From NCBI GenBank assembly GCA_037074765.1, contig JBAMDO010000149.1:186001-250000 (forward strand): 64,000 nt of DNA. The letters are read 5' to 3'. Every line of letters starts with the position of its first letter. The stretch's first letter is position 1. Both the position numbers and the translations under genes were made by a program. Under the pieces are notes generated by a model. That model had not been told where the DNA came from and ran no database searches. It saw only the letters and a list, made by a program, of their open reading frames with translations. Shown here one piece after another: positions 25,972-40,390 of this stretch. The DNA is from Mansonella perstans. Taxonomy: Eukaryota; Nematoda; Chromadorea; Rhabditida; Onchocercidae.

Positions 25972-28900
25972 ATGCAAACTTTGATGAGCCATTGTATTAT
26001 CACTCTACTTCCGATATACAGCCTTGTGAATACTATATTAGCTACCACTGTTGATAACGAATTGATAGGAACTCCAGTGGTGAGCTTTTTATCCCTTTTT
26101 TCCTCTATTACTTTAATACTTTATTACTTTCTCCCGAAATGATACCCAACTTCAGCTTGCAAATTTGTTTTATTCAAATATACTTTGGATGGATTACTAC
26201 AAAACTATCAAAAAGTTAAATGCTAATCCCTTTTAATCTTCCATGATCTACGAAGCATAAAATTAATTCTTTTCGAACAGTGCAGAAATTTTATCTGCCG
26301 CTTAAAAAAAGAAAATTCGTGAAGGATTTTGAAAATTAGTTGTGGGATCTTCAGCAATATCTTCTTTTATTTTCTTGGAAACTTCCATTTTCAAGACCTT
26401 CTGAATCATATTTAATCATCTTAAATGGTACTTTAAAATCATTTATATCGTATCTCGTTGGTGAAGCAGCTAACATTATGCAGTTGAAGTTGTCAAAAAA
26501 CTTATTGTACTAAATATTCAGCATTTTAATTTACTCTCTCTGTTATCGATGTCATGCTATCAGTTCAGCAACCTGAACCAAGTGAGATTGAGTTGTTTTT
26601 TTCAATTAATAATGACACAACTTATGATGTATAAATCATTCATTTATGTCTCATTCATGTTACAGGTAAATTGTGAGGACACAATGGTATCGTTAACATT
26701 CAAAACCAGAAAACCATTTACTGGGCGTGTGTATGTGCGAGGGCTAGCTGATGATGACCGATGTTCTAGAAATTTTGCATCAAACGTTGATCAAAACAAA
26801 TTCTCAATGATGATTCAAAATGGTGACTGTACTATGCAACGACAGAGAGTTACCGGTACTTTAGAGGTATATTCAATCTAGTTGATGTGCTTGAGACAGT
26901 TATTTCCTCATTTTTTTTTCATTTTGACCACTGAACATGTTAGCACAATAATTTAATCTTATTTAGTGTAAAGTTCTAACATTCCATAAAGTTTTTCAGA
27001 AATTCCATGGAATTAACTATTTTGTATAATTTTAGGGCATTATGTTCTCACTTACAATCGTAGTATCGTTTCATGGGACATTTGTCACGCGAGCTGATCG
27101 GGCGTATCGTTGCATATGCTTTTTTCGAAATATCAAACGACTAACATCTGGTGTAACTATGTCATCAATTGGCACCACAGAACTGATAGATACGGTACAA
27201 ATGCCTACTTGCACATACAGTATTCATTCTGGAAGCGCAGATGGACCATCAGCTGTGTAAAATTTTTTCGGGATTTTCAAAATTAGCTCATTTATAATGA
27301 CAGTGTTCCACTGCCCCAGTTAACCTGTTGCTTAAGTGTTGTTTTGCTCATTGGTTCTATCGCAGCGAATAGTTTAAGGAAAATACTATTCCAAAAGTAT
27401 TTACGAACAACTGTTTATCATACATTTGCAACAAATTTAATTAGTTTTCTTCATATTTCGGAAAGAACTAATCTTAAATGAATTGATAGACAGCTTATGA
27501 ATTTATAGTTATGGCCAAGTTGGTGAGAAAATTTACCATGTTTGGGAGTGTGATGACGATACACAGGGTTTTCTGGTACATTCATGTTTCGTTAACGATG
27601 GAAGAGGAACACGATTTGACTTGGTATCTAAATTTTGTAGACTGTAAATTACTCAATATTTAACTGAATCAGCGAAAAATCGATTATTAATTCAAATATG
27701 TTTTAGCTCGATTTGGATGGATGCGCTATTGATCCGATCATTCAACCTGATGTGCAATATGACGAAGATATGAAAAGAGTAAAATATTTCGATCTCTTTA
27801 TGAATTTAGAAAAAAATTAAATAACTTCTCTTAAGGCGAGGATGTAGCGGTTGAATAGAAAAACCAACTACAGGGGTTCAAGAATAAAACATGGCGAAAT
27901 TTGGATATTGCGATAAAATGGTCAAAACCATTCATACTTTATTTCATTACAAATATTTTCTCTTTGTTAACAGAATTAGTTTATAAGTCTCCTGAGTTTG
28001 AACAACTAATTCATTATAATTAAGATTTGCTGAAAGTCTTAATCCATTACAACATTGTCTCGAACTAAATTCCTTCAAACTCCTAAACTATGAACTAATT
28101 TTAAATTTCTTTTTACGAATTTATGAACGAAGTCGACATGAAATTTCAAAAAGTTATAAATTGTTATATTCTATTTCGGTAATGATATCTTATGAAATTT
28201 TATATTTGCATTACTGTTTTTAGCGATCAGTTATTCAAATTTTATATATACTGTTAGTTTAATAAATTTTACAGGCAGTGGTTGAAACGTGGGGTTACAA
28301 GTTTAGTGATACTTCGGTTTTAAACTATCAGTGTGTTGTCGAGTTATGTAAGAAAAGTGCTGGTGAATGTGAAGGCCTTACTCCACCGACTTGTAGCAGT
28401 AATAATCGAATTCGGCGCAGTGTAGCTGACAACAATTCTAAGTTTGATATTTCAATTTTTGATGAGAAAATTACAGTCGGTACAGAAATGATTCTAAGAA
28501 ATATTAAATTTGTGATATTTTAGTGTCATATTAAAAAAGAAAACGCATAATACAGCTGATTTTCGTAATATTCAACAGATGGATTTGGTTGCTACACTCA
28601 GCATGCTTGAGAACATTGAAGAAAATGGGATATCTGACTCTCGATCACAGTATTTGTTGCATGGAGTCATTGAGGTACAGTTTTTTTCAATACTAATGGA
28701 ATTGAAAGATTGAAAAATTTTTTTTGGATACTTTAACCTCGCAATCATATGTTACCTATTGAGCAGAGCGTGTGACTACTCCCCTGATCTTTTTGTACCA
28801 CAAAGATTTTTTAGTGACTTTTCAACATATCTTATCCTTGATCAACCATGAGTGTTTTAAAAATGAAAATGTTGTTAGTCTCAATAAATCCACGTCAATT

Positions 28901-29341
28901 CAAAATCTATTAATGATTAAGGAATTACAAATCGAATATTTGAATTCTAGTCTACTCATGGATCAAAAAGTGGAATGGCAATAGCACTGATAGTATCACG
29001 GAGAGTGTGTCTAACTTATTCGGTTCTTCGCGCACTGCTTATTGCTATTTCACTTCTACTTACCACTTTGTCGACTGCTGCACTTTTTCTGTGCAGGAGA
29101 AACAGGTACAAGCTTTTCATAACTCTTTAATTAAAAATTAAGACGTGGAATACGCAACTTCTATTGGTACCACATAAGTCGAACTGACGTACTAACAGTT
29201 TGTAACAGAAATCAAATTTTTGATTTAAATCCTTCAACAAAGAAGTCCTTTTATTTCTATTTCGAAATTGAAATTCGTTTTCACAGCCGTTCTCTTGAAT
29301 TTATGCTTAAATTGTGGGACAGAAGAGAGATAATATGGTAA
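25972..29341 (+). CDS. Cuticlin-like ZP-domain membrane protein
   Basis: Nine exons chain in phase: 25972-26079, 26666-26866, 27036-27256, 27509-27623, 27707-27778, 28275-28479, 28556-28674, 28951-29105 and 29287-29341, giving 416 residues. Cuticlins are zona-pellucida proteins that polymerise in the nematode cuticle. The order is typical: N-terminal signal sequence (residues about 1-26), DNELIGTP just before the ZP domain, CEDTMVSLTFKTRKPFTGRV opening the ZP domain, the GEKIYHVWECDDD linker region, the ZP-C part with HSCFVNDGRGTRF and LDLDGCAIDP, a furin-type site NNRIRRS near residue 256, and a single C-terminal transmembrane helix (about residues 365-390) with a short cytoplasmic tail. AATAAA at 29622-29627 is a likely polyadenylation signal. 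A simpler acceptor at 28579 for exon 7 was rejected because it breaks the frame. Expression is expected in hypodermis or seam tissue around moults; this is inference. Confidence 0.88.
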
Positions 29342-30751
29342 ATAACATGCTAATATTATTTAGTGCAGTAAGACAAATTCTTTTTCTTTCTTTTTGGACT
29401 GATAAATGCCAATCATAACAAAATCTAGAAATCAATAATATGAAATTTTTTTTCAGGAAAAAGTTAAGGGAACGATAAAATGTATCGCCATTTTCAGTGA
29501 TGAACTTAACCGAAATTTCCATTAATTGTGATATTGACAAAATTTTGTAATAACAATAATAAGGATTTAAATGATAATGTTATTAAATATGAAAATCACC
29601 GTGATGGTCACACGTTGATCTAATAAATATGCAAGGAACCAAAAATAAGAATAAATAATTTTATAAGTAATAAGCCATATGTTATCATGCATTTCAAAGA
29701 TAAGGCTCAACGATTAACAGTATTTATCAAAAGTTGAAGACCAAATTAATTTAAATTAATTATCTGGTTAGGAAGCTGATTTTCAAGTGACACTGATGAG
29801 AATAACTTTTTGTAAGCCTATTTTAATCGGTTTGAAAAAATTGTTTAAAAATCGAGAAATTCTTTTTTTTTATCGAAAAACATCCTTGCAAAAACTCTGA
29901 AATCTCGCTAGAAAAAAAGCCTTTATTATTCATTTAATGTGAGGAAGTTACACTGTAACGAATAATTTGTTATTTAGATGTTTAAGTAGAACCTAACATT
30001 TCTGTTTATTTTTATATTGCAAGAACAGATTAAAATCCCAGTGCAGTTAGTCTCGAAATGTGCAAAACATAATTATAATCAAAATATTTAAGCACATTCG
30101 AAATATGCAAAATATAATTATAATCAAAATATTTAAGCACATTCGAAATGTGCAAAATATAATTATAATCAAAATATTTAAGCACATTCGAAATGTGCAA
30201 AATATAATTACAATCAAAATATTTCAGCACATTAAAAATGAATTGTTATTTTAAGATAATACAGGAACTTATTAATTGGTTTTGATTCCATTGTCTCGGC
30301 AGTTTTTCGTGTGCGGGAATTCTCAAATGTCCGTTTTGACATACCTAACAATGCATCACGCGCTCCAACCCACGCGTGTGGGCCCTACAAGAAAGAACAA
30401 TACAGTTCCATTTCATGAAAAGTAAACTGAGCAAACTATGAAACGAAGCAAAAAGAGTAAAGAAGCTCAGAAAAACTTTAGATGACTCTCAGATACGGTC
30501 GCAAAAATAGAAGTTTTTTCTGTAAGCAAAATGTGGCAATGTTCGATCAGTGATATTTGTTAAAAAAGGCATATGAAAAGCGTGATTGGACTGTTCTAAT
30601 GATTCCAAAAAAGTAATTAAAGTTGAAATGCACAATTTATATGAAATACACTGAAAGTGCAAGCTTTTTGATCAGAATATAAAACTGATCATATATATGA
30701 ATATTGACGAAAACGCAACTACCATAAATATGCATACTGATAAAAAAAAAA
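29342..30751. other. Convergent intergenic region with a tandem repeat
   Basis: About 1.4 kb between the 3' ends of the cuticlin and FMO genes. It carries the cuticlin polyadenylation signal at 29622-29627 and the 45-bp tandem array at 30060-30239. No exon seen. Confidence 0.55.
30060..30239. repeat. 45-bp tandem repeat, four copies
   Basis: Four consecutive 45-bp units begin at 30060, 30105, 30150 and 30195, each starting TGCAAAA-TATAATTA after the first base and ending CATTCGAAAT or a variant. Copies 1-3 differ by one or two bases; copy 4 has about four changes. A partial unit (CGAAAT) precedes the array. Because 45 is a multiple of three, spurious open frames run through it on both strands. 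Confidence 0.95.
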
Positions 30752-33700
30752 TTAATTGACTGAAGTTTTTTTGTAAGATTTATTAAAATTAAAGCTGACA
30801 TTTAATCTAAATTGATACGGTGCCATGCCTTCAAACAATAAAGTGTATGCCAAACGAGGATCAGTAAACCAGTACTTGAGCAAATTCGGCTTCGCACCAA
30901 ACATCTTCGCTAGTTCATCCATATAGTTTGTGTATTCCACCTTAAACTTACTTGAATGTATGAAAATAATACTCTTAATTTATTAATTTTGCTTTTTTCT
31001 TCAAATAACTAAAAATAAATTGTTTTTTGAAAACTTGAAGAAAGAAATTAGTGCTGCCATATAATGCGATCATGATAATTATGATATAATTATGTTAAAC
31101 CTCCAAAGTATGTCGTCGATTTTTCAAAAACTTTTTCTCCATCAGTGCTCTTCTTCTCTTAATATCTTTTTTCATTCCTTCGATTCCGGGTAGCTTGCAA
31201 TGGCCAGCAAGTACTTCACAATAAAGACGTGACTGCATTTCAGAGATAGGCATTATAGATCCAATCGGTTGGATGAGACCTATCGCAGCTAGAGTATTCT
31301 GCAAATGTGAATAGTTGTGTCTGAAAAAAATGGTGGGAAATCCAAGTATGACGTAAAAACTTTAAGAACCGTGAAACAAAAAAGGAATATTGAAAATTCA
31401 TGCTTTCAATTAAAAGCAAACCATTGGCGATAGCTGTGGTGGATACATATGAAGATACAGATCGACCTCATTGTCAGTAACAGGTATTAGGTTACCATCT
31501 TCAACGATTGAGAATTGAAACGAATAACCGGTACCAAAGATCACTGCATCAACATTATACACCGCCGTACCATCCTCGAATATCACATCGTGTTCAGTAA
31601 AACGGGCAATATTCGGTTTAATCTAAGATATCGTTATTTTAAGCATAATACGTGCTCTTTTGCTCTTCACACAGCTGACGAATAACAGGAATATGTGATA
31701 TGCATCCATAACATATTTGAGTATCATACATAAGGCTTCCAAGAAAGCTTACGCAATTTTCATCGGCCAAGTACTTTACGAATACCTAATTAATTCTATC
31801 ATTTTTATTATGTTTAGTAATTAGTTGGTTTAGCGTTACTTACAATAATAGATCCGCAAGCAATACGACCCGGCAAGTCATCGTTAATAGTAACATGTTG
31901 TGCAAGAGCGCGATGCTTAGGTTTCAAACCATATCGTCCATGATCAAACTGTTGATTAAGTTTGTTTTCAAATGTTTTATTGACCAACTGCAATTTACTT
32001 TGCACTTAAAGTGTTGATTTTGTTGGATAAGATTAAACCCGAACTCGAAAAAAGATTAAGAAAAGCTTAACGATGATCGGATATTACCGCACATAAAAAT
32101 ATGTCATCATTAGATCATTTAGATCCATTTTCCATTTGAACATGTATATTTATACGATATGAATTCTCCAAATTTTAAGCGATATAAATGACCCTAAGAA
32201 AAACCAATATCTTTCCAATTTTTCAGTTTTTCAGGTAACACTCTTCATTTTCATCCATCCAAAATTAATTTTTTCAACTCATATATTCATTTTAGATTTA
32301 AAGACTACTATTGGCAAGCTCTGCAGAAAAATAGCCACTTTAGTCTTACTTGGCATTATAGAAGTGGCGTCGAACAAAAATTAACTCAATTGGTCAGATT
32401 TGTGATAATTAACAAATGAATGATAAAACTTACCCAGGATGGTACTAATTTTGTTATTGTCTGTATGTAGCGATTATTCAATACAAAATCAATCGGCTCA
32501 CCCATATCCCAAACTCTATTAAGTACCCAAGTACCACTACGAGTTGATATGTAAACCTGAATTAAAAGCACTGTTATATTGGTGAACAGGAACTATGCTT
32601 AAGAAGATAAAGTGCCTCAACAGTTCTGAATTTAACTTCTAAATTCTAAACAGAGGAAAAAGACGTACCTCCTTGGAAATTCTGCTTAAATCGACTGCAA
32701 TGTCACCAGAAGAATTACCAAGTCCAATCACCACAACAGTCTTATCACTGTACGAGAACGGTTGACGATAATCATGGCTATGAATAATTTTACCACGGAA
32801 ATTTTCTTGTCCCGGAAACGGTTCTGGCCAATACGGTATTGTGTGGTGACCACAGCAAAGCAGTATTCCATCGAATTTTTCAGTTTGTGTTATATCATCG
32901 CTATAAAAACAAGAATTTCTAAATGCCTCTCATCGGTAGTTTTTCACCCTTTAGCTGTTTAAATATTTGCTTTCTTTTAAGTTTATTGCTGCTATAATGA
33001 ATGAAGCAAGAAGTAACGAACTATCGAACTAGTTCGGTTATCACTCATGTCAGATTATAAGCAGAAGTATCTTCTCCTTATAACTGCACGTTAAATATGT
33101 CATATAATCCCAAAACTTTTGCTCAGTGGTCAGAGTAAAGGCCTATAGCTACAACTATGCAATTGCATCTGATTTGAACAGAGATCATAGAATACTCTCG
33201 AGAGCAAAGACGTTATCATGAATGATTTTAAATGCAAATCTGCGCTATCTGAAATGAAGGATATACCCAGACGGACAAAAATAAGCATCACTGCTTTCTT
33301 CGCAAGGAGTAAAACCTTCTATAACATGAAAATTGAAAAATTCAGTAAAAAATATTTTAAGAAAAATTACAGTGATGTGAGCTAAAATAATAGAGAGGAT
33401 GCAGATGATAGGTGAGTAAGATGATATCAAGCAAGATGAGAAGATGGTCAAAGGAATAAAAATCGGAGAGGCGACGATAAAAGATGAAAATGAAGGAAGA
33501 TTGCTAAAGTTAAATTAGTACAGAAGGAAAAGATAAGGATAGGAAATAATGAAATCTGGTGGAAGGAGATGGATTGGAACGAGTACAGATGGGAAACTGA
33601 TCCAGAAGAGTTACTGTTGCTTATATGAACAAGAAGAAGTAAGAAAAACAAAAAGTTTGAAAGTTTGCTAAGAAACATATCATCGCAAATGGAAACCAGG

Positions 33701-35635
33701 TGATAACAACTGTACTTCACTAACGATACATTTACTTTGATCAAAGTGAAAAGACTGAAATGCATCTGAACTTATCAATAAAAGGAAAAGGATGTAAAGC
33801 AATCAGAGCTTGAAATTTAAAGTTAACAGAGAGATCTTAAGCGGAAGTGAACCAGTCTCGAAATGCATGTTTGGATAAGCATAAAGCGCATAAGGAATAT
33901 TGGAAATAGCTTAAAAAATAAAGAAACTAAAAATGGTTAAATCACATGAAAGAAAGATAAGGGTAGACAAAACTTGAGACGACAGTTCCTTCGAGAAGAC
34001 TGAAATAGTAGCTGAAATAGTGAAGGTCGAAATTAAAGAGATAAAGTTGGCGCGATGCAGAAAAGCTAAAGAAGAGTAAGTGGAAATTTGAGGTTTGAGA
34101 CGACATGAAAACTTGGATAAAATTTTTATTACGAACCAAGAAAAAAACGACTGATATGATTAAAAAACCAAATTTTTTACTTATCAAATAGAAGGAATAC
34201 TTGTTATCTCATTGTAAAGATATATCAAGAAAGTGTCCACTTTATTATCTCTTACAATTTGGCCAAGTCATAGAACAAAGTGCTGCGACCCTGCCATTCG
34301 TGTGAATAAGACATCTATTACCAATAATAAATAGATCAGTGTGAAGAAACAAATTAGCTCACTTAATGATGCGATATGTAACATTCCACCGACCAGTTTC
34401 TCCATATTTTTCATCCCTTTCAATACGTATCACTTCATGTTTCAAATTAATATACTGTAACAAATGAAAATGATTGGCGTAAGATCGAAAATATGCCAAC
34501 ATTTGACCGTGATTCATGAAATTAGGCATTTCAGGTTTTGGAACAAAATCACTGAAAGCTGTCATCTCCTTTGATGTGTTGATTGTCGTATTCTTCATCA
34601 CCGTACCCTCACCTGATTAAATAAATTCGATGAGATAGAAATGTTAAAGTAAGAAGATGAGTGTAAAACTTGCTTCTATTAGCATTTTTCCAAAAATGTT
34701 TTTAGTGAGATTAAATAGATTACAATCAGTTTTATAAATGCAGAAGATTTAAAAAGTGAATCATGCATTACGAAAATTTTTAAAGACTATTAATGGAGCA
34801 AAAAGTTGTTTCATTACCGCTCATTGGAAATTCACAATTGTTCAAAAGATTATCTACTTTAATAAGCTTAAAATCTAGTAATTAGGATGTCGTTCGAATA
34901 ATGGTTTTTGCACTGAAAGAAGCAAGAATAAGTTATAATTGTATCCGAAGGATCCTTTACTCTATCTTGTCCTCATTGATCCGCTATTTTCGATTCCAGC
35001 AATCAAATATCTTTAAATTTCTCATTTTTTTTGTCACTCACACACCATTTTAATTTTCAACATTTGTATTATTTTTTCTCGCTTGTTTATTGTTCTATTT
35101 TCCCCTGCACTTCTTTTATTTGATATTCACTCGCTTTTATCACTTTTTCCATCCTATTCAATACTTAATAAAAATAAAATCTTCCGGAACAAACTGTTTG
35201 CCTTGACATTTAGTGAGGCGAAGATAGCACAACACGGATTACAAAATCTAATGAACATAGCATGTAATAGTCATTACGTTAAATATGCTAAACATTTCCT
35301 TTGAATCAAACAGTGAGAAACTGAATGATCAGTAATGCTTCGTTTTAATTAGCAGCACTTAAATTTCATAAGCGTGCTATTTTTAATCATAAAAAACAAG
35401 GATCAAAGGAAGCTGATTAAGTTTCAGAGCATGTTATAAAGTGAAAAATAAAGTAAGAAAAACAGATTCCGAAATATAAATTCGAACCAGGACAAGGTTC
35501 CGGCTTATATCGCCACAATCCACCAATATCGCAGGATTTTTCGAAGCATACCACTTGTAAACCATTTTCAAGACATGTTTTTGTGGCGGTCAAACCACTT
35601 GCTCCCGCACCGATCACACAAATTCGTCTAGGCAT
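30752..35635 (-). CDS. Flavin-containing monooxygenase
   Basis: Eight minus-strand exons chain in phase: 35635-35488, 34612-34363, 32900-32669, 32556-32434, 31987-31844, 31622-31422, 31298-31101 and 30940-30752, giving 494 residues (vertebrate FMOs have about 530). FMOs use FAD and NADPH to oxidise soft nucleophiles such as amines and thioethers. Visible motifs: FAD-binding GAGASGL near residue 9; GLWRYKPE; the FMO signature region FDGILLCCGHHTIPYWP near residues 140-156; NADPH-binding GLGNSSGD near residue 190; LKPKHRALAQH and TINDDLPGRI; and the ATG-type motif region FGTGYSF. The C-terminus has no clear membrane anchor, unlike many vertebrate FMOs. Intron 2 (32901-34362) is long, and its minus-strand open frames do not splice into the model. 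It is convergent with the cuticlin gene. Confidence 0.93.
33400..34190 (+). other. Purine-rich tract inside FMO intron 2
   Basis: For roughly 800 bases the plus strand is dominated by A and G, with many GAAGAT, AAGAAA and GATGAA words and few pyrimidine runs. The skew creates several long minus-strand open frames rich in Leu, Phe and Ser, which I treat as artefacts. No repeat unit is obvious. Confidence 0.55.
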
Positions 35636-38600
35636 CTTTAGTTCGGTTGAATATTTTAATGACTTCTGCCGAATACCAAATTCAATTTATGAGACAGAAC
35701 TGAAGAGTTAAAATTCAGTTTGTACTTCGTTAAGATTCTGAACAAAAAAAAAACTGATAAATTTACGCATAAGAAATAAAGATCATCGATACGTGTATTA
35801 ATATCACTATAGAGGTTAAGATGACAACAATGATGTGAAAAGACCAATTGTTGCAATGAAATTGCTCCTTGTACATACATATAATTCGGTGGCGTATCCT
35901 AATAAATACGTCTCGCACTGTTTAAAATTTTTTTAAAATTCTGGTAAAGCCAACCGACAAAACATTTATTTTTGTATAAAACTGACTTAAATAATAAATT
36001 TGATGCAAACGTAAAAAAACAACAGCTTTAAATTATAAAATATATTGAGAGAAATATTTACTGGAAAGAACTATTAAATGCAAGCACTATGCGGCACACA
36101 AAAAAAAAACTGTAGTGTTTTGAATGTTGTTTTAAAAAATTTGTATCTTTTCGTTTAACATCAAATATATGGAATAAACATTTAAAGCAAATTTGAATAA
36201 AATGGTAAAATTTAAAATATACAACGCAGGAATTTTTCCATTTTGGGCATTAACATATTCCTAAAAAGATGCTCTACAATCAACCTTTTCCAGTGGCTCT
36301 GATAACTACTATTCAAAATTTAAAAAAAAAAAAAAAAAAGAAAAAAAAGAAGAGAATTTCGAATATTAATTGGATAACCACAGCAATGAAACATATTTCG
36401 ATATCTTCAAACACGGTAACTGTTGAATCGTAATCCAAGATATTTATTGTTAATGACCACATGGAGAAATATTATATTAATCGCTTTCAAATCTTTTGTA
36501 GACCATCGATTATTAGGAAAAAAGTTGAGAAAATTATTTCTCAAATAATTAGAAAATTGATCGATTTTTTTAGTGAAAAAATCTTCCACAAATAAGGAAA
36601 TACAAATATGAAATAATAGCAAAGGAAGAATATGCCACACCATACCACATATGTTATTTCTCTGTTTATAACCCATAACACCTTTTAGAATTGTTTTTTT
36701 CCGTTGTCAAGATAATTTCAAAAGGTTGTCGTTTTGCAAGTTTCCTCCACTTCACGATGTTTAAACAAAAAGTGAAAAATGAAAAAAAAAAAAAAATGTG
36801 AAATGGAAAATAAAAGCACCAGGAAAGGATCATTGATTACATGCATTTTACACTATTCATTTTTGAACTTTTTATTGTACATTTACTGCTAAATAGCAAT
36901 GAAATAAACAATTTCAGAAATTATGTACAAAAGTTAATGAAGTTAATGAGAAAAAAAGTTAATGAAAAAAGAGAAGGATGAAAAAGCCAAACAGTGACGC
37001 AAAAATCTGTCTTCCGTACAGTGCATTTATTATTTTTGCTATATTATTACCGCTTACTTACCTTAATATTAGTTCTTCCTGTTAAAAAGAATATAAACAG
37101 TAAAGACTAACAAAAATAAATAAAACAATAACGTCTTAAAAGTGCGCCGTTCTCATTACTCATTTAAATAAATCATCGCCGATGCATTTTCTTTATATTT
37201 CCATGCTAATGATCAATAACACAGGCAGATTAATTTTAATCAACCTAAGAAATCCAAAAACCAAAAAGTTTAAGTTAATTTTAAAAATAACTGAACAGGA
37301 GATATTGCTCTGATCATTATAACATATTGAAATGCATCATAATATTAATTGAAATCGATGTGTACTTTTAAAATCTCATATATTAGTATATCATGGTAAT
37401 ATAAAAACAACTGCTTTCCATTGCCATTTACATTACTCAACTGCGACACATTTCAGGGGTCACTTTTTTTGTTATCAAAATAATTACAAAATGTTACTTT
37501 GCCCTTTACATTCTTCACAAAAGAAAGGAAAAAATTTTAAAATAGAACTGGAGAGGTCTGGAGTGAAATGAAACATTGACAGGAACTGCATAGCAAGTGA
37601 GATAAGAGAAGGGACTCGGAAACAGATTGTTTCCATCTCGACCATTCCTTATACCGTATTCTTTAGGTGCAATGAATGAACTCCTGGTGGTGAAAAAACT
37701 GTTGCAAGGTTTCAAGTTCTTGAAATAAATGAATTACCAATAAGAATCATTTAAAAAAGACCACAAACTGGATACAAGGAAACTGGATAGATGGTATCTT
37801 ATAAATGTCACTGAATTACTACCGGGTCAGTCAGTGAAAATGCATTTTATTAAGCCAATTTCCTCTTACATTTTCATATATCGTATATTAAAGTAAAGAT
37901 CAGGATATCATTTCTTATTTCCGTTTCAATAAAACAGTAATCAGATACTCAAACTTTCGAAAGGTTAAAGTCAATTATAAGCTAACGAAAAGAACTAAAA
38001 GCACTGATGCTACATCTACAGTTTGCACAAACGTCCATTTTTCTCCCATTCATTAGCTAAAATGCATCCAGTAACGAACATGACCTAAGGATTATTCTAA
38101 GATGGAAGTCGACAAGCTATCTGTTTGCATGACAAATGACTAATCAATGTTTTGACGACATATTTTGCCGGAAAAAACGAAACCAAAAAATTAAAAAAAA
38201 AGAAAACAAAACAATCATTTACATCCAGACAACCCTAACCCGTATTCGAAGCCATGCAGAATTGGAAAATTATAGTAATTACTTGCCATTTTTCTTGCAC
38301 TAATCATGTAAATGACATTATCATCGCTAAAAAATATATTACAATTTGTTATGTCACAAAATTTTTTTAACATTAAATCGAAATAATACATAAGTTATCA
38401 ATGATGCACTAATAACAAGAAAGCGACCAAAGTACAGTGAAAATAATTATTACATGTAGATACAAATACGGTATTTTACAATACATAATAATTTCCTCGT
38501 GCCATTTTCCTTTTTCATTTGCAGGTAACCTCATGAACATAAACTTCTCACCTATATATTGAAATCTTTGTAAAATCCACATTTTAGCATAATATTATTA

Positions 38601-40390
38601 ATTATGAAACGGTATAGCACAAACGATCATTCAATTTCAAATCACAATTAAAATTTTTAGCAGAAAAAAAAATTCCAAACATGGAAAAAGACATTCGAAA
38701 ATAAGACTATATACAAATATTAGTGAGCGCTAATGATTAGTTTGAGATATATAAACTAGGAACCAGAAAGGGAAGATGGTTTAAAAACATCAGTTATCAA
38801 CAACTTTTTCATTAATTACTGATAAATGTTGTGAGTTAGAAGAGCACAATATAAACAATTCATAACTGAACCTACTTTGTCAACAAAACCGGACTTTTCA
38901 ATTTTTCTGCTTTTATTTCCAATGAGCTCTTGTGAGCAGGGAGACTAAAACAAGCAAAAATAAGAATTACCCATCTATAAAAGCGTGGAGAAAAAAAAAA
39001 AAACCAGTTTAAAGAAGTAAAACCAAATGCTTTACATATGGTGCAAAATGATGGATCACAGGCAGTGCGGAAAAAATTCGGGAACAACAGGTAAAATTTA
39101 ATATTTCCCAGCAAGTCTGAAATATTTCAGTTAATAATTTTAAGTGCTTATAAATTGTCCGCAGAAATTCAAAGCAATAAGACAGCTGCATCAAATAGAT
39201 AAATTAACAGGTTGACGATAGAAAAAGAAAATAATACACAAATTCCAAAAGAAGCAGAGCTATACATGTATTTAAAATGACGATCATAAGAAATATAATG
39301 AAATGAATTCACAATATCAAAACGACAGGTAATATAATTTAGTCCAAATATGGAAATATCCAAAAAATATATAAAGTATATTAAAAAAAGATACTAAAAA
39401 AAAATTAAAATAAATCAAAGAAACTAAAGTTGTGCAAAGTAAGATTTATATATATATATATAAGTAACATATATATTATCAGGGAAATACTGCATGCGCA
39501 TCGTTCGAAAACTGCTGGACATGAATTCAATGATACAAAAGGGCTCTCGAATTACGATACAAACACTTCGGAAATTCGACAATGTAAAAAGTAATTAAAC
39601 TATCTACATGAAACAGCAATAATATGGGGAATTAGAGTGGCATTGCAGAAAAGTGCTTACAAATTCAAAACCAAAACATCCTCAGAAGAAAATTTTTCTG
39701 AATTTGATAAGATTTTCTTCTTCCAGCATTTCTCCCTATACTGCGTACAGCTAACGAAATAAAACTTACAAAGTCATTTTACATACATCACCGTATTGAA
39801 TCGAAATTTTCATTTCTAACATTAAGTAGAAACTCTAGAAATTTAGTACAACACCACTAAAAAATTTTTTATACTCATTTGTTATTTACCAATAATTGCA
39901 ATCTCAAAAAAACAAATTGAATTCTAGTGGCACTAAATACAGCATGTAAAATAAAGTACCTGGTAAAAATACAACAAATGTACAGTCGAAAGTAGCGCAA
40001 ACACAAAAGCTATCTCAGATTCCACTTTTTCCCAGAAAAGTTTCATGACTGTTACAGCATTGATTAAAAGTTGAGTCACGAAAAATCGTATGACTACTGT
40101 CTTGTTTCGAGAAAAAACAATAAATTAAAGTAATTTTAAATGGCCGTCGCTTAAATTTCTGTAGAATATGCTCCTTACTTTCATCATTAAAGTGAACGCT
40201 CATCATATGCATGATATACATCCGTGGCTGTACTTGCAAATTCGAAACGAAAACTACTTCAAAAATTCGGAAATTTTTCGTAATCAATAAAAGTATGGTT
40301 TTTCTAAGCATTAAAAATCTGAACCTGAGACTAACAATTCATTCAAAAATATTTTTTCATGTTCGGAAAACAATTGTCTATAGACACTAG
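35636..40390. other. Long gene-poor stretch
   Basis: About 4.8 kb with no supported exon. It includes homopolymer A runs near 36320-36340 and 36782-36796 and an AT dinucleotide run at 39447-39462. An open frame on both strands at 37573-37720 looks mildly protein-like but has no splice partners. A 98-codon minus-strand frame (40311-40015) has no recognisable features. The stretch must contain the FMO promoter at its left end. Confidence 0.5.

Noticed and set aside
28579..28674. Acceptor AACAG before ATGGATTTGG for cuticlin exon 7
   Set aside because: It requires a phase-0 donor not present with consensus. The upstream acceptor at 28555 restores the phase from the GTACAG donor.
30030..30254. 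Open frames with 15-residue repeats on both strands
   Set aside because: They are produced by the 45-bp tandem repeat, whose unit length is a multiple of three.
33245..34187. Several Leu/Phe-rich minus-strand open frames
   Set aside because: They follow from the purine skew of the plus strand and lie within an intron of a well-supported FMO gene with no phase-compatible splicing.
37515..37715. Frames open on both strands around 37573-37720
   Set aside because: No splice partners within several kilobases and no family resemblance.
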